In this document: one piece after another, positions 47,024-56,910 of the stretch
How the letters are laid out: each line of letters opens with the position of its first letter
How positions within the stretch are numbered: position 1 is the stretch's first letter
Source: Salinimicrobium profundisediminis
GTDB taxonomy: Bacteria; Bacteroidota; Bacteroidia; Flavobacteriales; Flavobacteriaceae
Assembly (NCBI RefSeq): GCF_026241755.1
Contig: NZ_JAPJDA010000019.1
Location: 28,415 to 92,414, forward strand
DNA: 64,000 nt
Reading direction: 5' to 3'
Position numbers and translations under genes: made by a program
The notes under the pieces: model-generated
The model's database searches: none
Told to the model about the DNA's origin: nothing
The model's input: the letters and a program-made list of their open reading frames with translations, nothing else

Positions 47024-47518
47024 ATGAGACACGGAAAAAAGACAAATCACCTGGGTAGACAAACAGCACACCGTAAGGCTATGCTTGCAAATATGGCTTG
47101 TTCTCTAATTGAGCACAAACGTATTAACACTACTGTGGCAAAAGCAAAAGCTTTAAAGCAATTTGTTGAACCATTGGTAACCAAGTCTAAAGAAGATACT
47201 ACTCACAACAGGAGAATAGTATTTAGCAAACTTCGCGACAAGAATGCAATTTCTGAATTGTTCCGCGAGATTGCTCCTAAGGTTGGTGATCGTCCGGGAG
47301 GATACACCAGGATCATTAAACTTGGAAACAGGTTAGGTGATAATGCAGATATGGCACTTATTGAACTTGTAGATTACAACGAAATCTATAACGTGAATAA
47401 GCCAGAGAAGAAGAAATCTACTCGTAGAGCTGGTAGAAGTAAAAAGTCTTCTGATGCTGCACAAGCAAAACCTGAGGCTTCTGCTGAAGATAAAAAAGAC
47501 GAAGGAAACAAGGAATAG
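47024..47518 (+). CDS. rplQ: 50S ribosomal protein L17 (bL17)
   Basis: A 164-residue protein. The core [51 protein letters not shown] and [28 protein letters not shown] are diagnostic. A C-terminal extension of about 45 residues rich in K, A and E ([20 protein letters not shown]) goes beyond the E. coli length and is common in Bacteroidetes. It is the last gene of the ribosomal locus, followed by a strong terminator. Confidence 0.98.
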   Translation: MRHGKKTNHLGRQTAHRKAMLANMACSLIEHKRINTTVAKAKALKQFVEPLVTKSKEDTTHNRRIVFSKLRDKNAISELFREIAPKVGDRPGGYTRIIKLGNRLGDNADMALIELVDYNEIYNVNKPEKKKSTRRAGRSKKSSDAAQAKPEASAEDKKDEGNKE

Positions 47519-47544
47519 ATATGATTCTTGATTCTTAATTTCTT

Positions 47545-47579
47545 AAAAAGGATAAGCCGTTAAAGCTTATCCTTTTTTT
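47545..47579 (+). terminator. Intrinsic terminator of the ribosomal superoperon
   Basis: AAAAAGGATAAGC and GCTTATCCTTTTT form a stem around a 7-base loop and run into T residues. It starts 27 bases after the rplQ stop codon. Confidence 0.92.
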
Positions 47580-47653
47580 ATACCCTCACGCCAGGGTGCC
47601 AAAAAAGTTACTTTGAAACCGAAATTTAAAATCAAATAATCCTTAATAAAATT

Positions 47654-47661
47654 TATTTTTG
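47654..47661 (+). promoter_or_regulatory. Candidate -7 box for carA
   Basis: TATTTTTG matches TAnnTTTG exactly and ends 22 bases before the carA ATG. No TTG at an ideal distance was found, so the -33 element is weak or absent. Confidence 0.45.
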
Positions 47662-47683
47662 TGAAGGATAAAGACGAGCAATC

Positions 47684-48805
47684 ATGAAATACCAAGCAAG
47701 AAAAAAAGCCATTTTACTACTTGAAGACGGCACCATCTTCCATGGCAAAGCGGTGGGAGATAAGGATGGAAAGGCCTTTGGAGAGGTCTGTTTCAACACG
47801 GGAATGACAGGATACCAGGAAATTTTTACAGATCCGTCTTATTTCGGGCAAATTATGGTCACCACCAATGCCCATATAGGTAATTACGGTGCAAATGAAA
47901 ATGAGAAAGAAGCTGAGAAAGCCCAGATCTCTGGTTTGGTGTGCAAGAATTTCAGTTATTATCAATCGCGTCCTGCAGCCAATGAAACGCTTCAGCAATT
48001 CCTTGATCGCAGTGAGCTCTTCGCGATATCAGATATTGATACCCGTGCCCTGGTTACCTATATCAGGGAAAATGGGGCTATGAATGCAGTTTTAACCACC
48101 CAGTTTGAAGATTTAGAGGCCCTGAAGCAGGAACTTGCCAATGTTCCCGATATGAACGGTCTCGAACTTGCCTCAAAGGTTTCTACCAAAGAGCCTTATT
48201 TCTTCGGAAATGAATCTGCCCGCTTTAAAGTCGCCGTACTTGATGTGGGGGTCAAAAAGAGCATTTTAAAGCACCTGGCTTCACGTGATGTATATTGCAA
48301 GGTGTTTCCTTATGATACTACTTATGCCCAAATGAAAGAGTGGGAGCCAAACGGTTACCTTCTTTCCAATGGTCCCGGCGATCCCGAACCTCTCAAAAAT
48401 GCCATTCAGGTGGCTAAAGATATAATTGCTGAAGATAAACCGCTTTTTGGAATTTGCCTTGGTCACCAGATCATTGCCCTGGCAAATGGCATCTCAACAT
48501 ACAAAATGCACCATGGCCACAGGGGGATAAATCATCCTATTCTTAACCTGGAAACCGGAAAAGGGGAGATTACCTCACAAAATCATGGTTTTTCAGTGAA
48601 TAAAGAGGAAACTGAAGCCCATCCCGATGTTGTTGTGACCCATACGCACCTAAATGATCAAACCGTGGCAGGAATTAGGATGAAAAATAAGAACTGTTTC
48701 TCAGTTCAGTATCATCCTGAAGCCAGTCCCGGGCCAAATGATGCTCATTATCTGTTCGATGAGTTTATTCACAACCTAATAGGCCAAGAAATCACAGCTG
48801 AATAA
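47684..48805 (+). CDS. carA: Carbamoyl-phosphate synthase small (glutaminase) subunit
   Basis: A 373-residue enzyme that hydrolyses glutamine and passes ammonia to CarB for carbamoyl phosphate, a precursor of arginine and pyrimidines. The N-terminal domain (about 1-175) has LLLEDGTIFHGKAVG and FNTGMTGYQEIFTDPSY. The class I glutaminase domain has NGPGDPEPL, the nucleophile Cys in FGICLGHQIIALA near 264, and His/Glu in QYHPEASPGP near 345. All catalytic residues are present. No carB is adjacent in this window. The gene has its own -7 box and terminator, so it appears monocistronic. Confidence 0.98.
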   Translation: MKYQARKKAILLLEDGTIFHGKAVGDKDGKAFGEVCFNTGMTGYQEIFTDPSYFGQIMVTTNAHIGNYGANENEKEAEKAQISGLVCKNFSYYQSRPAANETLQQFLDRSELFAISDIDTRALVTYIRENGAMNAVLTTQFEDLEALKQELANVPDMNGLELASKVSTKEPYFFGNESARFKVAVLDVGVKKSILKHLASRDVYCKVFPYDTTYAQMKEWEPNGYLLSNGPGDPEPLKNAIQVAKDIIAEDKPLFGICLGHQIIALANGISTYKMHHGHRGINHPILNLETGKGEITSQNHGFSVNKEETEAHPDVVVTHTHLNDQTVAGIRMKNKNCFSVQYHPEASPGPNDAHYLFDEFIHNLIGQEITAE

Positions 48806-50495
<1,690 letters not shown>

Positions 50496-50517
50496 CAGGT
50501 ACTTCACCTTTTTTCTA

Positions 50518-50550
50518 AGCCTTTCCCCTTCGGGAAAGGCTTTTTCTTTT
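50518..50550 (+). terminator. Intrinsic terminator after eno
   Basis: AGCCTTTCCC, loop CTTC and GGGAAAGGCT form a 10-bp stem followed by TTTTCTTTT. It begins 22 bases after the eno stop codon. Confidence 0.92.
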
Positions 50551-50770
50551 AGAACATGATATTCGTCATCTCTGCAATATTTTGATCTTCCTATTTTTAA
50601 GAGAGTTCAGAATTAGGGAGATAACTGTTTTTTCGTCATTTCTAATAAGCTTTTAGGCTTGTTTTCAGTACTTGGGCCTTTGAGGAAAAGCTGTGTGCTG
50701 CCGAAAAATAAGGTAGAATTTTGTAAATTAGCAATCCTGAAAATAAATCATAAGAAAATCCATAACAAAT

Positions 50771-52060
50771 ATGTCAAAAGTAGCTACTATAAAAATTGAT
50801 GGAAAGACCTATGACCTGCCAATGGTTGTAGGCACAGAGAAAGAAGTTGCCCTGGATATTACGCAGTTGCGAGGGCAAAGTGGAGCAATAACCTTAGATC
50901 CCGGATATAAAAATACGGGTGCTTGTGAGAGTGCAATTACTTTTCTTGATGGAGAAGAGGGGATCTTGAGATACCGTGGATATTCCATTGAAGAATTAGC
51001 TGAAAAAGCCGATTTTCTAGAAGTAGCTTATCTTTTAATTTTTGGGGAATTACCAACTGAGGTGCAGTTGCAAAATTTTAATACCGATATTCTCGATCAA
51101 AGCATCGTGAATGAGGATATGAAAACTGTGCTTAAAGGGTTTCCTCAAACAGCTCACCCAATGGGGGTCCTGGCTTCTCTTACCAGTGCACTAACCGCTT
51201 TTAATCCAAAGTCGGTGAATGTTGAGTCTGAAGAAGATATGTACCGGGCCATAGTGAAGATCCTTGCAAAATTCCCTGTTCTTGCAGCATGGACTTTACG
51301 CAAGAAGAACAACCAGGTGCTCTTTAATAAAGATACCAACATTGGTTATGTAGAGAGCCTCCTGAAAATGATGTTCCAGGATGATAACTCAAAAAAGACT
51401 TACAAGCAGAACAAGATTTTGGTCGATGCGCTAGATAAGTTGCTTATCCTTCATGCAGATCACGAGCAAAACTGTTCTACTTCCACAGTGAGAATTGTAG
51501 GTTCTTCTCATGCAGGTTTATTCGCTTCAATTTCGGCAGGAGTTTCTGCATTGTGGGGTCCGCTTCACGGTGGGGCAAACCAGGCTGTAATCGAGATGCT
51601 TGAGGAGATCAAAGCAGATGGTGGAGATACTTCAAAATTCATTGCAAAAGCAAAAGATAAAGACGATCCTTTCAGGCTAATGGGCTTTGGGCACAGGGTG
51701 TATAAAAACTTTGACCCAAGGGCAAGAATTATAAAGAAAGCTGCCGATGAAGTACTTGGCCAGCTGGGTGTTGAAGATCCAATTCTGGAGATTGCCAAGA
51801 GTCTTGAAAAGACAGCTTTAGAAGATCCGTACTTTGTAGAGAGAAAACTTTATCCAAACGTAGATTTCTATTCTGGTATTATTTACCGTGCTATGGGTAT
51901 CCCGACAGAGATGTTTACAGTAATGTTTGCAGTTGGCCGTCTTCCGGGCTGGATTGCACAATGGAGAGAAATGCGCCTTAGAAAAGAACCAATTGGCCGT
52001 CCAAGACAGGTTTATATTGGAGAGACTAAACGTGCTTTCAAAGAAATTGAAAAGAGATAG
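50771..52060 (+). CDS. gltA: Citrate synthase (type II)
   Basis: A 429-residue enzyme condensing acetyl-CoA with oxaloacetate in the TCA cycle. The N-terminal SKVATIKIDGKTYDLPMVVGTEKE and ITLDPGYKNTGACESAITFLDGEEGILRYRGYSIEELA are typical of the longer, hexameric type II form. The catalytic His lies in HADHEQNCSTSTVR, followed by GPLHGGANQAVIEML, GFGHRVYKNFDPRA and the C-terminal Asp in YPNVDFYSGIIYRAMG. A TAAATTAG box at 50724-50731 may be part of its promoter. A terminator follows the stop codon. Confidence 0.98.
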   Translation: MSKVATIKIDGKTYDLPMVVGTEKEVALDITQLRGQSGAITLDPGYKNTGACESAITFLDGEEGILRYRGYSIEELAEKADFLEVAYLLIFGELPTEVQLQNFNTDILDQSIVNEDMKTVLKGFPQTAHPMGVLASLTSALTAFNPKSVNVESEEDMYRAIVKILAKFPVLAAWTLRKKNNQVLFNKDTNIGYVESLLKMMFQDDNSKKTYKQNKILVDALDKLLILHADHEQNCSTSTVRIVGSSHAGLFASISAGVSALWGPLHGGANQAVIEMLEEIKADGGDTSKFIAKAKDKDDPFRLMGFGHRVYKNFDPRARIIKKAADEVLGQLGVEDPILEIAKSLEKTALEDPYFVERKLYPNVDFYSGIIYRAMGIPTEMFTVMFAVGRLPGWIAQWREMRLRKEPIGRPRQVYIGETKRAFKEIEKR

Positions 52061-52083
52061 GATGCTCAATTAATAATTAAAGT

Positions 52084-52117
52084 AAAAACTCCACTTTTTG
52101 TGGAGTTTTTCTTTTTT
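52084..52117 (+). terminator. Intrinsic terminator after gltA
   Basis: AAAAACTCCAC and GTGGAGTTTTT pair around TTTTT, followed by CTTTTTT. It begins 24 bases beyond the gltA stop codon. Confidence 0.9.
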
Positions 52118-52224
52118 CAGGTGCCAGGTAAATCTAATTTTCTCACTCACAGAGATACCCGGAGTAAATCCTTCCGTAGAAAATAATTTTATAAAAAAAG
52201 TGCTGTAAATAAAGATTTTATGCA

Positions 52225-52256
52225 TTTATAGAGGAGTGTTCCTTTTCTTATATTTG
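52225..52256 (+). promoter_or_regulatory. Promoter of the DDAH-like/CtlX-like gene pair
   Basis: TATATTTG at 52249-52256 is an exact -7 match with TTTA at 52225-52228 as a weak -33 element, spacing about 21. It lies downstream of an in-frame upstream start at 52236, so translation should begin at 52275 or 52278. Confidence 0.55.
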
Positions 52257-52274
52257 CAGCCAAATTGGGAGTTT

Positions 52275-53189
52275 ATGATGAAACTAAATATTAAAAATGA
52301 GACTTCCCGTCTTAGGGCCGTGATCCTGGGAACGGCTGAGAGTCCGGGACCAACACCCGAATATGAGAATGCCTACGATCCAAAATCGGCAGAGCATATC
52401 AAGGCCGGCACCTACCCTTTAGAAGAAGATATTGTGAAGGAGATGGAAGCTGTGCGGGAGGTATTGGAAAAATATGATGTTCAGGTTTTTCGTCCAAATC
52501 TCGTAAAAGATCTCAACCAGATCTTTACACGCGATATAGCTTTTGTGATTGACGACATGTTTATAAAGGCCAACATTCTCCCAGATCGTGAAGAGGAAAT
52601 TGAGGCTATTCAATATGTTATTGACCAGATTGACCCCAATAAGGTGATCGAGCTGCCCGAAGATGTTCATGTAGAAGGGGGGGACGTAATGCTTTACAAC
52701 GATCATCTTTTTATAGGTGCTTATTATGGCGAAGATTATCCCCAGTTTATCACTGCGCGAACCAATCTCAATGGAGTAGAGCACATCAGGAAGATGTTCC
52801 CCAATAAAAAGGTTCACTCCTTTAATCTTAGGAAGTCCAATACCGAAGCGAGAGACAATGCGCTTCACCTCGACTGCTGTTTTCAGCCGGTAGGGAAAGG
52901 AAAGGCCATTCTCTATAAAGACGGGTTCCTTGATGAAAAGGAATACGAGTGGCTGGTAAATTTCTTCGGAAAAGAAAATATTTTTGAAATTACCCAGCAG
53001 GAAATGTATGATATGAATTCGAATGTCTTTTCAATTTCTGAAGATGTGGTGATTTCAGAAAGAAATTTCACCCGACTCAACACATGGCTTAGGGAAAACG
53101 GGATGACCGTTGAAGAAGTACCCTACGCCGAAATTGCAAAACAAGAGGGATTGTTGCGCTGTTCAACCCTGCCCCTTATAAGAGATTAA
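52275..53189 (+). CDS. Dimethylarginine dimethylaminohydrolase-like amidinotransferase-family enzyme
   Basis: A 304-residue member of the guanidine-modifying-enzyme superfamily, which hydrolyses guanidino groups such as those of arginine or methylarginine. It carries the family's conserved pattern: FTRDIAFVIDDMFIKAN near 90, EGGDVMLYNDHLFIG near 145-160, the catalytic His in NALHLDCCFQPV near 205 and the nucleophile Cys in EGLLRCSTLPLIRD at the C-terminus. The start at 52275 (or 52278) follows an exact -7 box. It is 6 bases upstream of a second family member, so they form a pair. The substrate (dimethylarginine, arginine or other) cannot be told from sequence alone. Confidence 0.75.
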   Translation: MMKLNIKNETSRLRAVILGTAESPGPTPEYENAYDPKSAEHIKAGTYPLEEDIVKEMEAVREVLEKYDVQVFRPNLVKDLNQIFTRDIAFVIDDMFIKANILPDREEEIEAIQYVIDQIDPNKVIELPEDVHVEGGDVMLYNDHLFIGAYYGEDYPQFITARTNLNGVEHIRKMFPNKKVHSFNLRKSNTEARDNALHLDCCFQPVGKGKAILYKDGFLDEKEYEWLVNFFGKENIFEITQQEMYDMNSNVFSISEDVVISERNFTRLNTWLRENGMTVEEVPYAEIAKQEGLLRCSTLPLIRD

Positions 53190-53195
53190 TTGTAC

Positions 53196-54128
53196 ATGAA
53201 ACAAATTACAGATACTGTACTAATGGTGCGGCCGGTGGCCTTCAGGATGAATGAGCAAACCGCTGTGAACAACTATTTTCAGGAAGGCCTGCATCTCGAC
53301 AATGAGCAGATAAATAAAAAAGCCCAGGAAGAATTCGATGCGTTCGTTGAAAAACTCCGCAATGTTGGCGTGAATGTCATCGTGGTAGATGACGATAAAA
53401 AATTCGACACACCCGATTCGATCTTCCCAAACAACTGGGTGACTTTTCACGAAGATGCAACGGCAGCCATCTATCCTCTTTTTGCTGAAAACCGCAGAAG
53501 GGAACGCAGGGCTGAAGTTTTTGATAAAATTGAAGCAGAGGGCTTTCTCATTAAAGAGGTTATTGACTATACAAGCGCCGAGGAGGAAGAGCTTTTTCTT
53601 GAATCTACCGGTGTGCTTATTCTTGACAGGATCAATGAAAAGGCTTATTGTGCGCTCTCACCCCGTGCCAATGAAGAATTGCTAATTGAATTTTGTGAGG
53701 ATTTTGAACTTACCCCGGTAATTTTTAATGCCTATCAGGATGTAGATGGTCGCAGAATGCCTATCTATCACACCAATGTGATGATGTGCCTGGCCGAAAA
53801 TTTCGCGGTAATTTGCCTTGATAGTATCGACGACCCTAAAGAGAGCAAAAATGTGGTAAAACATTTAAAATCTGACGGGAAGCAGATCATAGAGATTTCT
53901 GAAGCACAATTACATCATTATGCCGGCAATATGTTGCAGGTGCAGGGCAGGGATGAAAAAAAATACCTGGTAATGAGTGAGGCGGCAAGAAAAAGCCTGC
54001 TCCCGGTTCAAATTGCAGCTATTGAGAAGCATTGTGAGATCTTGAGCAGTGACCTTACCACCATAGAAACCTGTGGGGGCGGCAGTGCCCGCTGTATGCT
54101 GGCCGAAATTTTTCTTCCGAAGAAATAA
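53196..54128 (+). CDS. ctlX: Citrulline utilization hydrolase-like protein (CtlX family)
   Basis: A 310-residue protein resembling CtlX, another guanidine-modifying-enzyme superfamily member. It starts MKQITDTVLMVRPVAFRMNEQT and has FPNNWVTFHED near 85-95, the H in MPIYHTNVMMCL near 195 and a late Cys in GGGSARCMLAEIF, all typical of the group. CtlX-type enzymes are linked to citrulline breakdown, where citrulline is converted toward ornithine. A TTG two codons earlier is less likely than this ATG. Together with the upstream gene it suggests an arginine/citrulline salvage unit. A bidirectional terminator follows. Confidence 0.75.
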   Translation: MKQITDTVLMVRPVAFRMNEQTAVNNYFQEGLHLDNEQINKKAQEEFDAFVEKLRNVGVNVIVVDDDKKFDTPDSIFPNNWVTFHEDATAAIYPLFAENRRRERRAEVFDKIEAEGFLIKEVIDYTSAEEEELFLESTGVLILDRINEKAYCALSPRANEELLIEFCEDFELTPVIFNAYQDVDGRRMPIYHTNVMMCLAENFAVICLDSIDDPKESKNVVKHLKSDGKQIIEISEAQLHHYAGNMLQVQGRDEKKYLVMSEAARKSLLPVQIAAIEKHCEILSSDLTTIETCGGGSARCMLAEIFLPKK

Positions 54129-54134
54129 AACTAC

Positions 54135-54159
54135 AAGCCCTTTCAAAAAGGGCTTTTTT
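54135..54159 (+). terminator. Bidirectional terminator between ctlX and a converging small gene
   Basis: AAGCCCTTT, loop CAA and AAAGGGCTT with T residues on the right and A residues on the left form a hairpin that can end transcription from both sides. It lies between the ctlX stop at 54128 and the minus-strand stop at 54168. Confidence 0.85.
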
Positions 54160-54167
54160 GATGCCTC

Positions 54168-54608
54168 TTATTCCTGGTCTTCTATTCTTGGTAAAGCTTT
54201 ATCTGCCTTGTAGTGACGCAATTTTTTGATAAAACTATGTACTTCGGTTTGACCGGCGCCGGCATGAATTTTAATAAAATACTGGTCTTTGTAAAAAGAG
54301 TATTCTTCAGCGCGACCTTTGTAAATCTTCAGCTTAAAAAAAGGAATTACCAGTGAATAAGTTTCGCCGGCAGCACTAAAGCTTATTAATACTCCTTTTG
54401 GCCGCATCTCTATATTGCAGTGATTTTGTGCCTGGCCTTCATTTAAAACGAGCAGGTTATAAATTTCTATGCTTGCTGCCGTGACAGGCAGTTCGTTAAA
54501 GCTGGTTTTTTTTAGCTCCTGTCTTTCCTCAAGGGTGAAAGGCTTGCCCACCAGTTCATTGATCTCTTCTCTCTTGTCAGCAAAATCACGGGAAATATTC
54601 AGTAGCAT
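54168..54608 (-). CDS. Conserved-looking small protein of unknown function
   Basis: A 146-residue protein that I do not recognise. It begins MLLNISRDFADKREEINELV, has a hydrophobic beta-rich middle (GVLISFSAAGETYSLVIPFFKLKIYKG) and an acidic C-terminal end. The frame stays open upstream to 55103, but that part lies over argS on the other strand and reads like noise, so I take the ATG at 54608. A TACCTTTA-like box at 54628-54621 would give a leader of only a few bases. It is convergent with ctlX and divergent from argS. Confidence 0.65.
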   Translation of the reverse strand: MLLNISRDFADKREEINELVGKPFTLEERQELKKTSFNELPVTAASIEIYNLLVLNEGQAQNHCNIEMRPKGVLISFSAAGETYSLVIPFFKLKIYKGRAEEYSFYKDQYFIKIHAGAGQTEVHSFIKKLRHYKADKALPRIEDQE

Positions 54609-54647
54609 TTTCTTTTTTTCTAAAGGTAAGCATTTGCGCTCAAACCC

Positions 54648-54678
54648 TTTATACAACCTCAAAATTCTGTTATCTTTG
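54648..54678 (+). promoter_or_regulatory. Promoter of argS
   Basis: TATCTTTG at 54671-54678 is an exact -7 match; TTTA at 54648-54651 at a spacing of about 20 may act as -33. The ATG of argS is 41 bases downstream. Confidence 0.6.
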
Positions 54679-54719
54679 CCACTTCCTGTAGAAGCCTGCA
54701 GGTAAAAAAAATAAAAGAC

Positions 54720-56489
54720 ATGAATGTTCAGGACGTACTCGCCGCACAGGTAAAAGAAGCGGTTAGCAATATTTTTAATGTAACGTTGGAGACGGTTGAG
54801 TTTCAACCTACCCGAAAGGACTTTGAAGGTGACATCACCCTGGTCACATTTCCTATGTTGAGGCAAATAAAAACCAGTCCTGTAAAGCTTGGGGAAGCCA
54901 TAGGTGATTACCTGGTTGCCCATAACCAAGAGATCGAAAAGTTCAACGTAGTTCAGGGGTTTTTGAATATTGTCCTGGCCGATGCTTACTATCTCAATTT
55001 CTTCGGAAAAGTAAAAGATGATCCTGACTTCGGAAAAGCTTCTGTAGGTGAGGAATCTATCATGGTAGAATATTCTTCGCCAAACACCAATAAACCATTG
55101 CATTTAGGACACATCAGAAATAACCTTTTGGGGTATTCAGTTTCTGAAATCCTGAAGGCTTCAGGAAAAAAAGTTTACAAAACCCAGATCATCAATGACC
55201 GCGGAATTCATATTTGTAAGTCTATGCTCGCGTGGCAAAGATTTGGAAATGATGAAACGCCTGAGTCTACAGGTCTAAAAGGGGATAAACTGGTAGGGAA
55301 CTACTATGTGAAGTTCGATAAGGCTTACAAAGAGGAGGTTTCTTATTTGCAGGCCCAGGGAAAGACCGAAGATGAGGCAAAAGCTGAAGCCCCTATTTTA
55401 AAAGATGCCCAGGAAATGTTGCGGAAATGGGAAGCGGGAGATGCTGAAGTTGTTGAGCTGTGGAAGACCATGAACCAGTGGGTATATGATGGTTTTGAGG
55501 AAACTTATGCTAAACTTGGGGTCGATTTTGATAAAAATTATTACGAAAGCAACACCTACCTGCTCGGTAAAAACGTAGTTGCCGAAGGTCTTGAAAAAGA
55601 CATTTTTTACCGAAAGGATGATGGTAGTGTATGGATAGATCTTACCGATGAAGGCCTCGATGAAAAGATCGTTTTGCGAAGCGATGGTACGGCGGTTTAC
55701 ATGACACAGGATATTGGTACAGCGATACAGCGTGTAAAAGATTACCATATCAACGGGATGGTTTACACCGTGGGCAATGAGCAGGATTATCACTTCAAAG
55801 TGCTCTTTTTGATCCTGAAAAAATTGGGTTACGAATGGGCCGAAAATCTTTACCATTTGAGCTACGGAATGGTAGATCTTCCTAGTGGAAAAATGAAAAG
55901 CCGCGAAGGCACCGTGGTAGATGCCGATGATCTTATTGAAGAAATGACTGCCACCGCCAAAAATATTTCTGAAGAGCTTGGGAAACTCGATGGCTATTCG
56001 GAAGCTGAAAAAGAAGAACTCTATCGGATTATAGGCCTGGGAGCCTTAAAATATTATATTCTGAAGGTAGATCCGAGGAAGCGAATACTGTTTAATCCGG
56101 AAGAATCTGTAGATTTCCAGGGAAATACAGGTCCGTTTATACAGTACACCTACGCCCGAATCCAGTCTATACTTAGAAAAGCTGAATTTGATTACTCAAA
56201 TCCTATTTTTGAGTACAGCCTGAATGAAAAAGAAAAACAACTCATCAAACAGCTTCAGCTTTACCCCGAAACTGTTCAGCTTGCAGCCGAAAATCACAGT
56301 CCGGCGCTTATAGCCAATTATACCTATGAGCTGGTAAAGGAATTCAATAGTTTCTATCAAAATGTGACTATTTTGGGAACCGAAGATGAGACAGAAAAGA
56401 ACTTCAGGGTGCAGTTGTCAAAAGCTGTGGGAGATGTGATCAAATCTTCGTTCGCACTTTTGGGAATTCAGGTGCCCGAGAGAATGTAG
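54720..56489 (+). CDS. argS: Arginine--tRNA ligase
   Basis: A 589-residue class I aminoacyl-tRNA synthetase that charges tRNA-Arg. The HIGH-type motif is HLGHIRNNLLG near residues 125-135, within YSSPNTNKPLHLGH. The KMSKS counterpart is degenerate, GKMKSREGT near 391, as in many bacterial ArgRS. An Arg-tRNA N-terminal domain (about 10-100) and the DALR anticodon-binding domain (about 470-589, YTYARIQSILRKAE) are present. Length is normal. Transcription starts from the exact promoter match just upstream. It is followed by a 421-bp repeat-rich gap. Confidence 0.98.
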   Translation: MNVQDVLAAQVKEAVSNIFNVTLETVEFQPTRKDFEGDITLVTFPMLRQIKTSPVKLGEAIGDYLVAHNQEIEKFNVVQGFLNIVLADAYYLNFFGKVKDDPDFGKASVGEESIMVEYSSPNTNKPLHLGHIRNNLLGYSVSEILKASGKKVYKTQIINDRGIHICKSMLAWQRFGNDETPESTGLKGDKLVGNYYVKFDKAYKEEVSYLQAQGKTEDEAKAEAPILKDAQEMLRKWEAGDAEVVELWKTMNQWVYDGFEETYAKLGVDFDKNYYESNTYLLGKNVVAEGLEKDIFYRKDDGSVWIDLTDEGLDEKIVLRSDGTAVYMTQDIGTAIQRVKDYHINGMVYTVGNEQDYHFKVLFLILKKLGYEWAENLYHLSYGMVDLPSGKMKSREGTVVDADDLIEEMTATAKNISEELGKLDGYSEAEKEELYRIIGLGALKYYILKVDPRKRILFNPEESVDFQGNTGPFIQYTYARIQSILRKAEFDYSNPIFEYSLNEKEKQLIKQLQLYPETVQLAAENHSPALIANYTYELVKEFNSFYQNVTILGTEDETEKNFRVQLSKAVGDVIKSSFALLGIQVPERM

Positions 56490-56494
56490 GGGAA

Positions 56495-56529
56495 GTTAGA
56501 TTTTAGAAATTAGAGGGTAGAAGTGTGAA
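56495..56529. repeat. Heptameric repeat array 1 (nnTAGAA type)
   Basis: Five consecutive 7-bp units, GTTAGAT TTTAGAA ATTAGAG GGTAGAA GTGTGAA, starting 5 bases after the argS stop codon. The last unit is diverged. It is followed immediately by the first CCGTCA element. Confidence 0.75.
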
Positions 56530-56538
56530 CGTGGCACT

Positions 56539-56600
56539 GCCGTCACTTCGAGTGAATTTTGACCCGCGGAAGCTGGGGAAAATTTGTATCGAGAAGACAG
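56539..56600. repeat. Dispersed intergenic element, copy 1 (CCGTCA...TATCGAGA)
   Basis: It begins CCGTCACTTCGAGTG and ends TATCGAGAAG. This resembles the 'GTCACTTCGAGT...GTATCGAGAAG' sequences scattered in many Bacteroidetes genomes. Its middle part is a gapped hairpin-like stretch. It has a second diverged copy 115 bases downstream. Confidence 0.7.
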
Positions 56601-56616
56601 GCAGGGGAATTGGGAA

Positions 56617-56651
56617 GTTAGAATTACTAAATTAGAAGTAAGGGTTTAGAA
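56617..56651. repeat. Heptameric repeat array 2 (nnTAGAA type)
   Basis: Five 7-bp units, GTTAGAA TTACTAA ATTAGAA GTAAGGG TTTAGAA, 122 bases after array 1 and exactly the same length. Alternate units are diverged. It is followed by the second CCGTCA element. Confidence 0.7.
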
Positions 56652-56653
56652 TT

Positions 56654-56710
56654 GCCGTCAGGTTGAGTGTTTTCCCTTAGCGGCAGCGAAAGTAAAATGT
56701 ATCGAGACTA
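56654..56710. repeat. Dispersed intergenic element, copy 2 (CCGTCA...TATCGAGA)
   Basis: It begins CCGTCAGGTTGAGTG and ends TATCGAGAC. The middle (GCGGCAGCGAAAG) differs from copy 1, but ends and spacing match. It is probably a tandemly duplicated, diverged unit with array 2. Confidence 0.65.
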
Positions 56711-56743
56711 GAGGCAGAGTACAAGTTAAGAAGTAAACAAGAG

Positions 56744-56765
56744 GTGTTAAAAATGTCATTTTTGA
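56744..56765. repeat. Copy 2 of the 22-bp palindrome-containing repeat
   Basis: Identical over 22 bases to 16924-16945, with the palindrome AAAAATGTCATTTTT at 56749-56763. It lies about 100 bases upstream of the ffh promoter. A related AAAAGTGACATTTTT sequence follows at 56801-56815. Confidence 0.7.
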
Positions 56766-56838
56766 GACCCCTTCCGAAGAAATGTTTAAAAATTTTTCCG
56801 AAAAGTGACATTTTTGGAGCAGATGTGAAGTTGAAAGT

Positions 56839-56868
56839 TTTCACTTCAGCCTCAAATCATTAAATTTG
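56839..56868 (+). promoter_or_regulatory. Promoter of ffh
   Basis: TAAATTTG at 56861-56868 matches TAnnTTTG exactly, with TTT at 56839-56841 as -33 and a spacing of 19. The ATG is 42 bases downstream. Confidence 0.55.
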
Positions 56869-56910
56869 CAACTGCCTGTAAAACCCGGCAGTATTTAAAT
56901 CTGAGAGAAT

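Larger units (their letters stand above)
56490..56910. other. Repeat-rich intergenic region argS-ffh
   Basis: A 421-bp gap with no convincing gene. It contains two 35-bp heptameric arrays (56495 and 56617), two diverged CCGTCA...TATCGAGA elements (56539 and 56654), a copy of the 22-bp palindrome repeat (56744), a further AAAAGTGACATTTTT variant at 56801-56815, a TTCCGAAG octamer near 56772 and the ffh promoter at 56839-56868. Confidence 0.75.

Noticed and set aside
54609..55103. Upstream extension of the small minus-strand gene at 54168 to 311 residues.
   Set aside because: The extra part overlaps argS on the opposite strand and is a shadow of its codons; the plausible start is the ATG at 54608.
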